34,421 bases of DNA from an uncultured Bacilli bacterium (GTDB lineage: Bacteria > Bacillota_I > Bacilli_A > RF39 > UBA660). Shown here piece after piece: positions 7,656-15,706 of this stretch. The stretch spans positions 1 through 34,421 of the forward strand of contig CAKPSO010000016.1 of assembly GCA_934183185.1 (NCBI GenBank). The letters are read 5' to 3'. Each line of letters begins with the position of its first letter. Within the stretch, counting starts at the first letter, position 1. Under the pieces are notes generated by a model. The model was not told the origin of the DNA, ran no database searches, and was given only the letters and a program-made list of their open reading frames with translations. The translations under genes and the position numbers were made by a program.

Positions 7656-8378
7656 TTATTCCTGTTCTTTTATACTATTACTTGGTAATATTTTAGAATA
7701 TGGTACCGTAATTTCAAATGTACCAGAACTATATGGAGCTATCTGATATTGAGTAAAAAAGAATACTATACCATCACTAGAAAAAGCAAATCGTGAAAAA
7801 TTATCAACTTCCGCTGTAGTACCAGAATTTAACATATTAATATCAACTATTCCCGGATTGTTTATTAGTTCTTCTCTAGCCGTATTACTAGCAGTATCTA
7901 AAAAATTAGGATTAGTCTCTACCAAATCAGCAATAGTTACTATTTTATCAGTAGATTTATCATAAGTAACTGTAAAAATATCATGATTAGGATGAGCACC
8001 ACCAGTATAAGTTTCTATACTAAAAACATAAGAAATAAAGTCTTGATATGAATACATATCATATAATAAGTAAAATGTATAATATTGATTCTGCTTAACT
8101 GGCACATCAATCACATTATCTTTAAATTCATCAATATATTTATTAATTTTATCAGTTATTACTTTATCTAAAAGAGGATACTTAATATCAGGATAATATG
8201 CTTTTATCTTATACTGTTTTTTAGATGTATACTCTAGCTTTTTCTCTTGATTATTAGTAACTACTACTTTTCTAGACATAAAATAATAATTTCTATTATT
8301 TATAATAACACAGATATTAAATACTAATAATAAAGTAAGTATTAGTAAATAACGATATTTCTTTAATAGTTTTTCCAT
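7656..8378 (-). CDS. Membrane-anchored DUF4163/DUF3298 (RsiV/PdaC-like) protein
   Basis: About 240 residues. One membrane segment near the N-terminus (about residues 9-28) is followed by an extracellular domain. That domain has features of the DUF4163-DUF3298 pair: YTGGAHPNHD in the middle and QYQIAPYSSGTFEITVPY near the end. These domains occur in RsiV, the lysozyme-binding anti-sigma factor of SigV, and in the deacetylase PdaC. Here there is neither a cytoplasmic anti-sigma region nor a deacetylase domain, so it is probably a stand-alone envelope protein. The start is placed at the second of two adjacent ATGs (8378), which gives GGTGA an acceptable spacing; a TTG at 8390 is possible but lacks an SD. 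Confidence 0.8.
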   Translation of the reverse strand: MEKLLKKYRYLLILTLLLVFNICVIINNRNYYFMSRKVVVTNNQEKKLEYTSKKQYKIKAYYPDIKYPLLDKVITDKINKYIDEFKDNVIDVPVKQNQYYTFYLLYDMYSYQDFISYVFSIETYTGGAHPNHDIFTVTYDKSTDKIVTIADLVETNPNFLDTASNTAREELINNPGIVDINMLNSGTTAEVDNFSRFAFSSDGIVFFFTQYQIAPYSSGTFEITVPYSKILPSNSIKEQE

Positions 8379-8416
8379 CATTATCACCAATTAATTCTAT
8401 GTATGAAGTAATATCT

Positions 8417-9892
8417 TTATAACAGCGATGAAAATAATTTTATAAGTTGTCCTAGTATTTTCTTATACCAAGGAATATTTCTAGCCTCCGTAATAGTTAT
8501 TTGTCTACTATCTTTTATTACCGTCGTAAAATCATTTTCTATGTCTTTAATAGCTTTATTTTTAAATAGATAAACAGCACTTTCAAACTGTAAATAGAAG
8601 CTACGATAATCTAAATTAATACTACCAACAACTGCTCTTTTGTTATCTGATACCCATACTTTAGCATGACAGAAACCAGGAGTATATTCATATATTTTAA
8701 CCCCTGCCTTTAATAATTCTTCATAATAACTTTTTCCAACTAAATGTACCATTTTCTTATCGGGAATACTTGGTACAATAATTATTATCTCTATTTTCTT
8801 TTTAGCAGTCATAATAATGGTATTCATCATTTCATAATCTAAAACTAAGTATGGAGTCATTATATAAACATATTTTTTAGCTTGATATAAAATATCTAGA
8901 TAAACATTTTTACTTAAAGATTCCATAATATATGGTGAATCTGTATATGGAATCACATATCCTTTTTTTAAGGAAAAATCATAGTCAGGTAAATAAAGCA
9001 TATTATCTGATACAATTCCACCAGATAGTTTCCACATCTTAAGAAAGGAAATCATAAATGTTATAACACTAGTACCAGTTATCTTAATAGCAGTATCTTT
9101 CCAATATCCATATTTAGATTTTTTATGAATATATTCATCAGCTATATTAATACCACCAGTATAGGCAATTTTATTATCAATTATAAATATTTTATGATGA
9201 TTACGATTATTTTGATAAGTAGATAATAACGGTTTAATAGGACAGTAAGCTACGCATTCAATACCCATCTTTTTTAGCCTTTTAGGTATATTAGATAGAT
9301 GAAAAGAAAGTGAACCAATACCATCATATAAGATTTTTATTACTACATGTTCACTCTTCTTACGTTCTAAAACTTCTAGTAATTGCTTAAGCATCACACC
9401 ATTACTAATAATATATGAATCTATAAAAATAGTTTTCTTAGCTTTATTTACTTCAGATAATAAGTCCTTAAAAAATAAATCACCATCAGGAAAATATACC
9501 GTTTCTACATCTTTATAGGTAGGAAATGATCCAGTATTATAAAAATAATTAGATAATGGTTTAAGTTCATAATCTACTTGATAGTCAGTATTTAATAAAT
9601 TCTTAGTTCTATTTTCTATAGATTCTAACTTCTTCATAAGTGATTTACTTCCTAACTGAAGATGAGTTAAAATATACATAATAACTCCAACTACTGGAAA
9701 CAGAATAAATGATACTAGCCAAGATATTTTATAAGTAGGATTTACTTTCTTAGATAATATTAATAAAACAGTTACACCAGTAATTATAATATTTAAAGTA
9801 ATAAATATAATAAAATAATAACTAAATAAATAATACATAATATATATGGAAAGTACTATAAGCAGAAGATGAATTATAAATAATATAAACAT
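8417..9892 (-). CDS. cls: Cardiolipin synthase (phospholipase D family)
   Basis: 491 residues, the normal size of bacterial ClsA-type enzymes. Two membrane segments at the N-terminus (about 1-45 and 55-78) form the PLDc_N anchor. Two complete HxKxxxxD motifs follow, each with the trailing Gly-Ser/Gly-Gly-Asn-type stretch: H232/K234/D239 in NHHKIFIIDNKIAYTGGINI and H409/K411/D416 in CHAKVWVSDNKRAVVGSINL. The enzyme joins two phosphatidylglycerol molecules into cardiolipin and glycerol at the cytoplasmic membrane. All catalytic residues are present. It ends 27 bases after a separate gene begins and may share a transcript with the DUF3298 gene downstream. Confidence 0.96.
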   Translation of the reverse strand: MFILFIIHLLLIVLSIYIMYYLFSYYFIIFITLNIIITGVTVLLILSKKVNPTYKISWLVSFILFPVVGVIMYILTHLQLGSKSLMKKLESIENRTKNLLNTDYQVDYELKPLSNYFYNTGSFPTYKDVETVYFPDGDLFFKDLLSEVNKAKKTIFIDSYIISNGVMLKQLLEVLERKKSEHVVIKILYDGIGSLSFHLSNIPKRLKKMGIECVAYCPIKPLLSTYQNNRNHHKIFIIDNKIAYTGGINIADEYIHKKSKYGYWKDTAIKITGTSVITFMISFLKMWKLSGGIVSDNMLYLPDYDFSLKKGYVIPYTDSPYIMESLSKNVYLDILYQAKKYVYIMTPYLVLDYEMMNTIIMTAKKKIEIIIIVPSIPDKKMVHLVGKSYYEELLKAGVKIYEYTPGFCHAKVWVSDNKRAVVGSINLDYRSFYLQFESAVYLFKNKAIKDIENDFTTVIKDSRQITITEARNIPWYKKILGQLIKLFSSLL

Positions 9893-9973
9893 AGTATAAG
9901 TCCTTTCCTACTTAATATTTCCCTATTATTATGGGTTAAATATAAAAATTGATGTATACAATTAACAGATATA

Positions 9974-9982
9974 TGTTATAAT
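9974..9982 (+). promoter_or_regulatory. Extended -10 promoter of tRNA-Thr
   Basis: TGTTATAAT is a perfect extended -10 element ending 8 bases before the tRNA. No good -35 stands at 17 bases. Confidence 0.55.
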
Positions 9983-9990
9983 TTAGATAT

Positions 9991-10064
9991 GCCGATTTAG
10001 TTTAGCGGTAAAACGGGCCCTTGGTAAGGGTCAGAGGACATTTCGACTATGTCATTCGGCACCA
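9991..10064 (+). tRNA. tRNA-Thr (GGT anticodon)
   Basis: A full cloverleaf can be drawn: acceptor GCCGATT/ATTCGGC (one T-T mismatch at the sixth pair), D-arm GTTT/AAAC, anticodon stem GGCCC/GGGTC with loop TTGGTAA (anticodon GGT, reads ACC/ACT), T-stem GACAT/ATGTC with loop TTCGACT, and an encoded CCA. Charging with threonine follows from the anticodon. Confidence 0.92.
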
Positions 10065-10075
10065 TTTAAGCATTT

Positions 10076-10100
10076 AAAAAATAGCCCAAAGCTATTTTTT
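10076..10100. terminator. Bidirectional terminator between tRNA-Thr and the DUF308 gene
   Basis: A 10-bp stem AAAAAATAGC/GCTATTTTTT with a 5-base loop. It serves the tRNA on the plus strand and overlaps the stop codon of the minus-strand gene at 10092. Confidence 0.85.
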
Positions 10101-11423
10101 TCTTTTTAATAATTTAGTAGACTGTAAATTATAAATATTTTTACTAATAACCATACTATTTTTCTTTTTAAATTCCCTATTTAAATATTCATAATAAGTA
10201 CCGGGAGTAATAATACCATTCATCTTTAAAATATCACTACCACTCTTACCAATAATACTATCAGCTAATAGGCAACAGTTAATACCTAATACAAAATATT
10301 TCTTAAACTTACCTGTTTCAAACTTATAAAACTTAGCCTTAGTTGATTTATATAAGCAACTAGCATAATCTGTATAATCATCTTTATTAATCTTTTTCTT
10401 ACTAATCATATCTTCTTGTATAGGTGAATTCCATTCATAAATATTAGTAAATATTTTATAAATATAATTATCAATATTTTTTATTTGTCTATCATTTAAC
10501 TTAAGTCCAAAACCAAATATAGTCTTATGACTATGCTTTATGCAAAATGGAATATAATGTTCTTTATCAGTCACAAATAAAACTCCATCACCTATCATAT
10601 CAAATAATCTTTTAGATGAATCATCATAATTACCATAAGAATAAACCTTATCTTTAAAACAAATATCTACATGTCCTAAACGATTAAATCCATTCATTGA
10701 ACTATGTATAAATACTTCTAAATCTGGTTTAATATCCTGATTTTTTTCTTCATAAACTATCTTTTTACTATATTCTTCTTTATTAATAAAATAATTTATC
10801 TCATTTAATACTTGATATGGGATAATTGCTTGAAATAATACTGGTAAAGTTATCTTAATACGCCTTTGTAACTTTCTTTTAACTTTTCTAGGTATTATAG
10901 TATTAATAAAATCAAATATAAAGTTAATACCAAGCAATAAAATATATACTCCCATTATTGTTAACATTACTGATAACTTTTTTAATGGTGATATTAATAA
11001 TGGTATACCTATAACTAAATATATAAATGCCTGAAACAATTCTAATAATCTACCATTAGTATTTTCATATCTTAATATTATATAAGTCATTAATTTAATG
11101 ATACCATTTAATATAAGATATAAAGCAAATAGAATTGGTAATATAGACATTGGTATCTTAGGAAAGCAAGATAAAACTAGACAAAATAATAAATTTAAAA
11201 AACATTTAGTAAAAGTAATTTTACCATCAGTACCTTTACGTTTTGAAAAAAAATACTCTATAAATTGAAAAGTACCAATTATAAGAATAGTTAATAAAAA
11301 TAAATTCATAAAGTCAAAGTATAATTTATCTTTACCAAGTAACATACATAGACTAATAATTATTAAAACAAGCCCCGCTAAAAGAGAGCTTGTTGAATTA
11401 TAGAAACGATCACTTTTCAACAT
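10092..11423 (-). CDS. DUF308/HdeD-like membrane domain fused to permuted NlpC/P60-like domain
   Basis: 443 residues. Residues 10-178 hold about six membrane segments with the look of DUF308 (HdeD-type) proteins. After a basic linker (179-195), the C-terminal 210 residues look like a circularly permuted NlpC/P60 (papain-like) domain: the likely catalytic His comes first (H251 in LGHVDICF) and the likely Cys late (C383 or C384 in GINCCLLADSI), the order seen in YiiX/DUF4105-type families. A GIITPGTYYEYL segment follows. These folds act as amidases, thioesterases or acyltransferases on wall or lipid substrates; the substrate here is unknown. SD AAGGAAG precedes the ATG. Confidence 0.75.
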   Translation of the reverse strand: MLKSDRFYNSTSSLLAGLVLIIISLCMLLGKDKLYFDFMNLFLLTILIIGTFQFIEYFFSKRKGTDGKITFTKCFLNLLFCLVLSCFPKIPMSILPILFALYLILNGIIKLMTYIILRYENTNGRLLELFQAFIYLVIGIPLLISPLKKLSVMLTIMGVYILLLGINFIFDFINTIIPRKVKRKLQRRIKITLPVLFQAIIPYQVLNEINYFINKEEYSKKIVYEEKNQDIKPDLEVFIHSSMNGFNRLGHVDICFKDKVYSYGNYDDSSKRLFDMIGDGVLFVTDKEHYIPFCIKHSHKTIFGFGLKLNDRQIKNIDNYIYKIFTNIYEWNSPIQEDMISKKKINKDDYTDYASCLYKSTKAKFYKFETGKFKKYFVLGINCCLLADSIIGKSGSDILKMNGIITPGTYYEYLNREFKKKNSMVISKNIYNLQSTKLLKRKK

Positions 11424-11448
11424 ACTATCATACTTCCTTTAAGAATAT

Positions 11449-11997
11449 TTATACATGACTTGTTAATAGTTTTTTGGCTTTTATAATTATATTTTTGGGA
11501 TACTTACTAAGGTTATCAATTCCAATATACTTTGGTAATTCTCTAGGTTTAGTAAATACTTCAAATGAAACAATTTTATCTGCCAAAGTTATAACCCAGC
11601 CTTCATAATATTTGGGAGGATGAATAGTTAAAGGAAACATATGCCAATGAATACTATCTATAATAGTATCGTTCATCTTCTTAGAAAAGAAATTATTGGC
11701 ATTATTAGCAGCTATCTTTCCATGAGTAAATCCATGCCAAGTCCCCCTATTTTCACGCCATGGTTTCAAATAAAAGTCGTGTAACAAGGCTCCAACTATT
11801 ACATCTTCTGTAGAAATTGGAATATATTTAGATAAAAAACGGGATATACGATAAGCTACTAAAGAAACTCTAATGCTATGCTCATATACTGAATCCTGAT
11901 GATGTAAAAACTCTTTTCTTCTTTGAAATTCATAACTTCTTAGAATTTCTTTAGCATACTTATAATACAATTTATCCTTATAAATTTTATCATACAT
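11449..11997 (-). CDS. HD-domain phosphohydrolase-like protein
   Basis: 182 residues spanning one HD domain: H40 (in VYEHSIRVS), H73-D74 (in ALLHDFYLKPW), further His residues in WHGFTHG and IHWHMFPL, and a late Asp in TLADKI. These match the metal ligands of HD phosphohydrolases, which act on nucleotides or other phosphoesters; the substrate is not predictable. It is soluble. A second HD protein at 17460-17969 shares the same layout, including MFPLT/MFPVT followed by PPKYYEGW/LPKYIESW, so the two are paralogues. The start is at the ATG at 11997 because GGGTGA touches the earlier ATG and fits the second. Confidence 0.88.
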   Translation of the reverse strand: MYDKIYKDKLYYKYAKEILRSYEFQRRKEFLHHQDSVYEHSIRVSLVAYRISRFLSKYIPISTEDVIVGALLHDFYLKPWRENRGTWHGFTHGKIAANNANNFFSKKMNDTIIDSIHWHMFPLTIHPPKYYEGWVITLADKIVSFEVFTKPRELPKYIGIDNLSKYPKNIIIKAKKLLTSHV

Positions 11998-12039
11998 AAC
12001 CATTCACCCATTTATTATTCTATATACATAAATCTAATA

Positions 12040-12810
12040 TTAGCAAGCACTATCACATGTAATTGTTTTTAACATTTTATTAGTTAAATCTTCTTTTAAT
12101 TCATTATATTGAGATTCTGTTAAAGCTATGTAAGGATTTTCTTGAGATGAAACAGTACCAATATGTGAATCAACTATTTTACCATCTTTAACAAAAATAA
12201 CTGTAGGAAAGTATAATCTCTTAATACTACTATCCTCTAATTCCTTATATTCACCTAAGACAGAATCTAGTTTTTCTAATAATTTTTTATAATTATCAGT
12301 GCCTTCTTTTTCAGTTATTATTTTTCCATTTTCTAATACTTTAGTATCACGATCCTCTTTATTATTTAAATAATAAATTTTATCTAATCCTGCTTCTAGC
12401 TGACTATCTAATAATACTGGTACTAAATTACGACACCAAGGGCATGTAGGAAATCCAAAATAAATGACGCCTGTACCATTTTCTAAAAGTGAAAATACTT
12501 CATCATAAGAAGAATATTTAACATTATTCTTAGTTGATACCTCTACATTTAAATACTCAGTACCACTATCATTCTTCTTATTATTATATTCTTCATACTC
12601 TTCTTTGAATTTACTAATATCATTTTCTTTTTTCACATTCTTAATATTATTATTTTTACCTAAAAATGCACAAACAATAGCTAAAATAATTAATAAAGAC
12701 CCAGCTACTATCTTTAATTTATCATTAAATTTATTAGGATTTTCCCCATCTATTTGAGCTTCTCTTATAACTTCATTTTTCTTCTTTTTAACAATATCCT
12801 TCTTTGCCAT
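12040..12810 (-). CDS. Membrane-anchored thioredoxin-like protein
   Basis: 256 residues. A Lys-rich N-terminus is followed by one membrane segment (about 32-50), a charged linker, and a thioredoxin-like domain with the redox motif C123-Pro-Trp-C126 in FGFPTCPWCRNLVPVLL. A cis-Pro candidate (FPTVIFVKDG) lies about 90 residues later. The C-terminus ends TITCDSAC, giving a second, unusual Cys pair. The family resembles the membrane-bound thioredoxin-like 'bacteriocin transport accessory' group of Bacillota, which acts on disulfides outside the membrane. The start is at 12810: GGAGG lies just before that ATG and overlaps an earlier ATG. Confidence 0.88.
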   Translation of the reverse strand: MAKKDIVKKKKNEVIREAQIDGENPNKFNDKLKIVAGSLLIILAIVCAFLGKNNNIKNVKKENDISKFKEEYEEYNNKKNDSGTEYLNVEVSTKNNVKYSSYDEVFSLLENGTGVIYFGFPTCPWCRNLVPVLLDSQLEAGLDKIYYLNNKEDRDTKVLENGKIITEKEGTDNYKKLLEKLDSVLGEYKELEDSSIKRLYFPTVIFVKDGKIVDSHIGTVSSQENPYIALTESQYNELKEDLTNKMLKTITCDSAC

Positions 12811-12870
12811 ATAATCCTCCATTTAATACTTAAATTTTACTATAAATAAGATGTAATGTCAAAAGAAAAA

Positions 12871-12890
12871 AGGCAGACAACAGTCTACCT
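12871..12890 (-). terminator. Terminator after the 12885-13886 gene
   Basis: On the minus strand an 8-bp stem AGGTAGAC/GTCTGCCT (one G-U pair) includes the stop codon and is followed by TTTTTTCTTTT. Confidence 0.75.
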
Positions 12891-13886
12891 AATTCCATAT
12901 AAATCTCTACTTGTTTTACGATTTTCTTTATTATATCCATATAAAGCTTTAGGATTTTTAGCTAAGATATTAGAAACTATACTATTAATTATTTCATCCT
13001 TCTTTTTACTTGAACCATTAATTGTAGCAATAACATGTTTCTTTTTATCATTAGTATAAACAATTATATTTTGATTAGTAGTAATACCATATCTCTTTAA
13101 TTGGTATAAATAAAACCAAACAATATCACTATAACGTATAATAGAAAGACCAGAATTTTTATCTATAAGATAGTTATCAGTTAAATATAAATTAATCTTT
13201 GGAAATGAAATAATTACATTATCTATTAATTCTTTTTCAATTATCTCCCACTCACTATCTGTATAATAATTATTTAATTTTTTTATACTCTTAATTCTTC
13301 TTATATAAATAACTATAGCTATTATACTAATTATTAAGAAAATAATAGATATAAATAAATATACATCAGTAATAGTACTAGTATCAGTAATATCTAAATA
13401 AAGATTTCCAATATATGATTCATAATTATCATTAGTTAAAAACTCTTCACCTGCTACTTCATTATAAGTATCAATCGCAAGTTTTAAAACATCACTAGGA
13501 ATCTTTTTAGTTTTACCATATATAGTAATTGGATTATCAGTAATATTTTTATTATTAAGTTTTTTATATGAGTCATAATCCAAATATGCTACGTACATAT
13601 AATTTTCATCAAGAATAAAGTAATATTTATCTGATCTAATTTCATTTGAATATTGAGCAAAAGCATATGGTATTTCTGATACATTTACTTTAGCTAATTT
13701 ACCAGTACTATCTTTATCACTAATAATTATTTCATGAAATGAAGTTAAATCTTCTGGCTCATTAGTATCAAGAATAAATAAAATAAAAAATGTAATCATA
13801 GCTACAATGCTAACGATCATAATAAATAAATATTTACAATTATTCCTAATAGCTTCTGCTATCTGCTTAGTATTTACTTTTTTCAT
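12885..13886 (-). CDS. Two-segment membrane protein of unknown function
   Basis: 333 residues. Membrane segments at about 19-45 and 178-205 enclose an extracellular region of about 130 residues. The C-terminal 130 residues are cytoplasmic and contain a YSDIVWFYLYQLKRYGI stretch followed by beta-strand-like segments, which recalls PH-like domains of membrane proteins. This is only an impression. I do not recognise the family. The start is at the ATG at 13886, nine bases after GGTGGAG; an in-frame GTG inside that SD is less likely. It lies 37 bases after another membrane-protein gene and probably shares its transcript. Confidence 0.75.
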   Translation of the reverse strand: MKKVNTKQIAEAIRNNCKYLFIMIVSIVAMITFFILFILDTNEPEDLTSFHEIIISDKDSTGKLAKVNVSEIPYAFAQYSNEIRSDKYYFILDENYMYVAYLDYDSYKKLNNKNITDNPITIYGKTKKIPSDVLKLAIDTYNEVAGEEFLTNDNYESYIGNLYLDITDTSTITDVYLFISIIFLIISIIAIVIYIRRIKSIKKLNNYYTDSEWEIIEKELIDNVIISFPKINLYLTDNYLIDKNSGLSIIRYSDIVWFYLYQLKRYGITTNQNIIVYTNDKKKHVIATINGSSKKKDEIINSIVSNILAKNPKALYGYNKENRKTSRDLYGIR

Positions 13887-13923
13887 ATTGATCAACTCCA
13901 CCTACATTATAGCATTAAATAGT

Positions 13924-14793
13924 TTAATTTTTATCAAATAAAATAATTTCATTATATATATCTAGAATATCTGTTACATATTCGTTATCTTCCCCATAAT
14001 ATTCTATCAAAATCTCTTTATTTTTATTTTTAGTAGCACTAATACTATTATCAAGCTGAGTTAATTTCTTTTGAGCAAGTTTAATACTCTCTAAATCACT
14101 AATCTCACTACGCGATTTAATTTGCATAATTCCCATTTTAGTTTCTGCACCAGTAAAACGATAAATAATTCTATCAAGCTTACGATACAATGCTGGTCTT
14201 TTATAGTTTTCATAAACTAGCATTGCATAGAATAATGGTATTAAATCTTTATTTTTTAATTTAATATCTCTATAGTATTCACTTTTTAATCTAGCATATT
14301 GAATAATAGCATACTGCTTTTTCTTAGAAATAAAAGTTGATTTCTGTTCAGTAACTTGAATGCTTAAATAATTTTTAAATAATAAATAGATAAATAAAAC
14401 TACTAAGAACCAGATACCCATACGCATTTCACTAGCTGATGGAAAAATAATATCTACTTTAGAGATAAAAATCAAATTTAGAAAGTAACTACCTAAAATA
14501 GCTACCATATAAATTTGAACATAAAACTTAGTATTCATTAATATTTCTTGCTTTAAGATAGATTTAATATAATAAATACGAATAAGTAATTCTATTATAA
14601 CTATCATAAAAATATTATCATTAAGTTTTAAATTATCAGTAGCACTAAATATACCCGCTAAAATAAGAATATAAACTATCGGTAAGATAGCATGAATCAT
14701 ATTATTTTCTTTTTCTCTACTATCAAAGTAATTTAAAATAAAAAACAGTGCTAAACTTAGTATAAAGTAAATAATAATAGTACTTAATTGCAT
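13924..14793 (-). CDS. Multi-pass membrane protein with a possible lysozyme-like tail
   Basis: 289 residues. About five membrane segments lie in residues 1-140 and the rest is soluble. The family is not recognised. In the soluble part YENYKRPALYRKLDRIIYRF is followed by GAETKMGIMQIKS. The spacing from E195 to GIMQI (221-225) resembles lytic transglycosylases, in which a catalytic Glu is followed about 25 residues later by a Gly-x-Met-Gln motif. If the domain faces outward it could act on peptidoglycan; if inward, the likeness is probably chance. A strong SD (AAGGGGG) precedes the ATG. It is the first gene of a likely two-gene transcript with 12885-13886. Confidence 0.75.
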   Translation of the reverse strand: MQLSTIIIYFILSLALFFILNYFDSREKENNMIHAILPIVYILILAGIFSATDNLKLNDNIFMIVIIELLIRIYYIKSILKQEILMNTKFYVQIYMVAILGSYFLNLIFISKVDIIFPSASEMRMGIWFLVVLFIYLLFKNYLSIQVTEQKSTFISKKKQYAIIQYARLKSEYYRDIKLKNKDLIPLFYAMLVYENYKRPALYRKLDRIIYRFTGAETKMGIMQIKSRSEISDLESIKLAQKKLTQLDNSISATKNKNKEILIEYYGEDNEYVTDILDIYNEIILFDKN

Positions 14794-14861
14794 AATATAC
14801 CCCCTTAAAATTAGGCTTATTATACACTATTTTATTAATAATTTCAACACTAACTACTTTT

Positions 14862-15641
14862 TTATCTAAAGAAGGCATAAAAACGACTAAATAATTTTTG
14901 AAATAATGGGGCACTATACAGAAGTTTATTACTATTAGAATTAACTGCCTTAGTTATTTTATTAACTATACTATTTAGACTATTATGTCCTAAAAAATTA
15001 AATAGTTTTTTACACCTAATAGTAAGTTCTGGTTCTAGTTTAGAAAAAAAGATACTAGAGTTTCTATTTTCTATCATAACATCATTAAAACCTGTATTAT
15101 AAATACCTGGTTCAATTAGTTTTATTTTAATATCTTTAGTTAACTTTTCTACCTCTTTTTTTAAACATGTAACAAGTGTTATCAAAGAAGATTTAGTAGC
15201 ACAGTAACTGCCTAGAAAAGGAATAGGAATAATACCAGCTAAGCTTGACATAACTATTATTTTACCTTTTTTATTATTAAGTAAAAGCTCTTGGCAATAA
15301 ATTTGAATTAATTCTATATTAGAAAATACATTTATTTTATAATTAGTTTCTATGCTTTTAATTGGTATATCAAGAATACTTCCTCCACAACCAATAGCTG
15401 CATTACATATAAGGCAATCAACATCAAGGTTTAGTATTAGATTACGATCATGTTTCTTAGAAATATCTAGTTTAAACACTGAAGCACAAGTTAATAAATT
15501 TAATTTTTTTAAATGATTAACTAATGGTTTAATCTGTTCATTTCTATGAACTGTAAAATAAACAAAATGTCCTTCACTTATTAATCTTTTTCCAACCTCA
15601 AAACCAATTCCCCCACTACTACCTGTAATTAAAATTTTCAT
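14862..15641 (-). CDS. Short-chain dehydrogenase/reductase (SDR)
   Basis: 259 residues, a typical classical SDR. The Rossmann motif TGSSGGIG is at residues 6-13, the NAG-like NAAIG at 80-84, the catalytic Ser in MSSLAG (S132/S133) and Y146-x3-K150 in SYCATK, so a complete catalytic set. The enzyme would oxidise or reduce a small alcohol/carbonyl with NAD(P)(H); the substrate is not predictable. The start is at 15641 (GGTGA about 6 bases upstream); 14 further codons are open upstream but have no SD and would add an odd hydrophobic leader before the Rossmann strand. It follows the iPGM-like gene in the same direction, with a weak hairpin between. Confidence 0.92.
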   Translation of the reverse strand: MKILITGSSGGIGFEVGKRLISEGHFVYFTVHRNEQIKPLVNHLKKLNLLTCASVFKLDISKKHDRNLILNLDVDCLICNAAIGCGGSILDIPIKSIETNYKINVFSNIELIQIYCQELLLNNKKGKIIVMSSLAGIIPIPFLGSYCATKSSLITLVTCLKKEVEKLTKDIKIKLIEPGIYNTGFNDVMIENRNSSIFFSKLEPELTIRCKKLFNFLGHNSLNSIVNKITKAVNSNSNKLLYSAPLFQKLFSRFYAFFR

Positions 15642-15675
15642 ACTAGTCACCAATATTAGTATGGAAAAGAAAAAG

Positions 15676-15693
15676 ACTTTCATAAGAGAAAGT
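15676..15693 (-). terminator. Weak terminator after the iPGM-like gene
   Basis: A 6-bp stem ACTTTC/GAAAGT followed on the minus strand by TCTTTTTCTTTTCC. It probably terminates incompletely. Confidence 0.5.
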
Positions 15694-15706
15694 TAAAAAG
15701 TTATAA

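Noticed and set aside
12856..13059. Plus-strand open frame opposite the 12885-13886 gene
   Set aside because: It spans the terminator and 3' end of a real minus-strand gene and looks like a reverse-strand artefact.
14723..14914. Minus-strand open frame of 63 codons between 13924-14793 and the SDR gene
   Set aside because: It overlaps the ends of both neighbours in another frame, and the strong SD in this gap (AAGGGGG) belongs to the gene starting at 14793.
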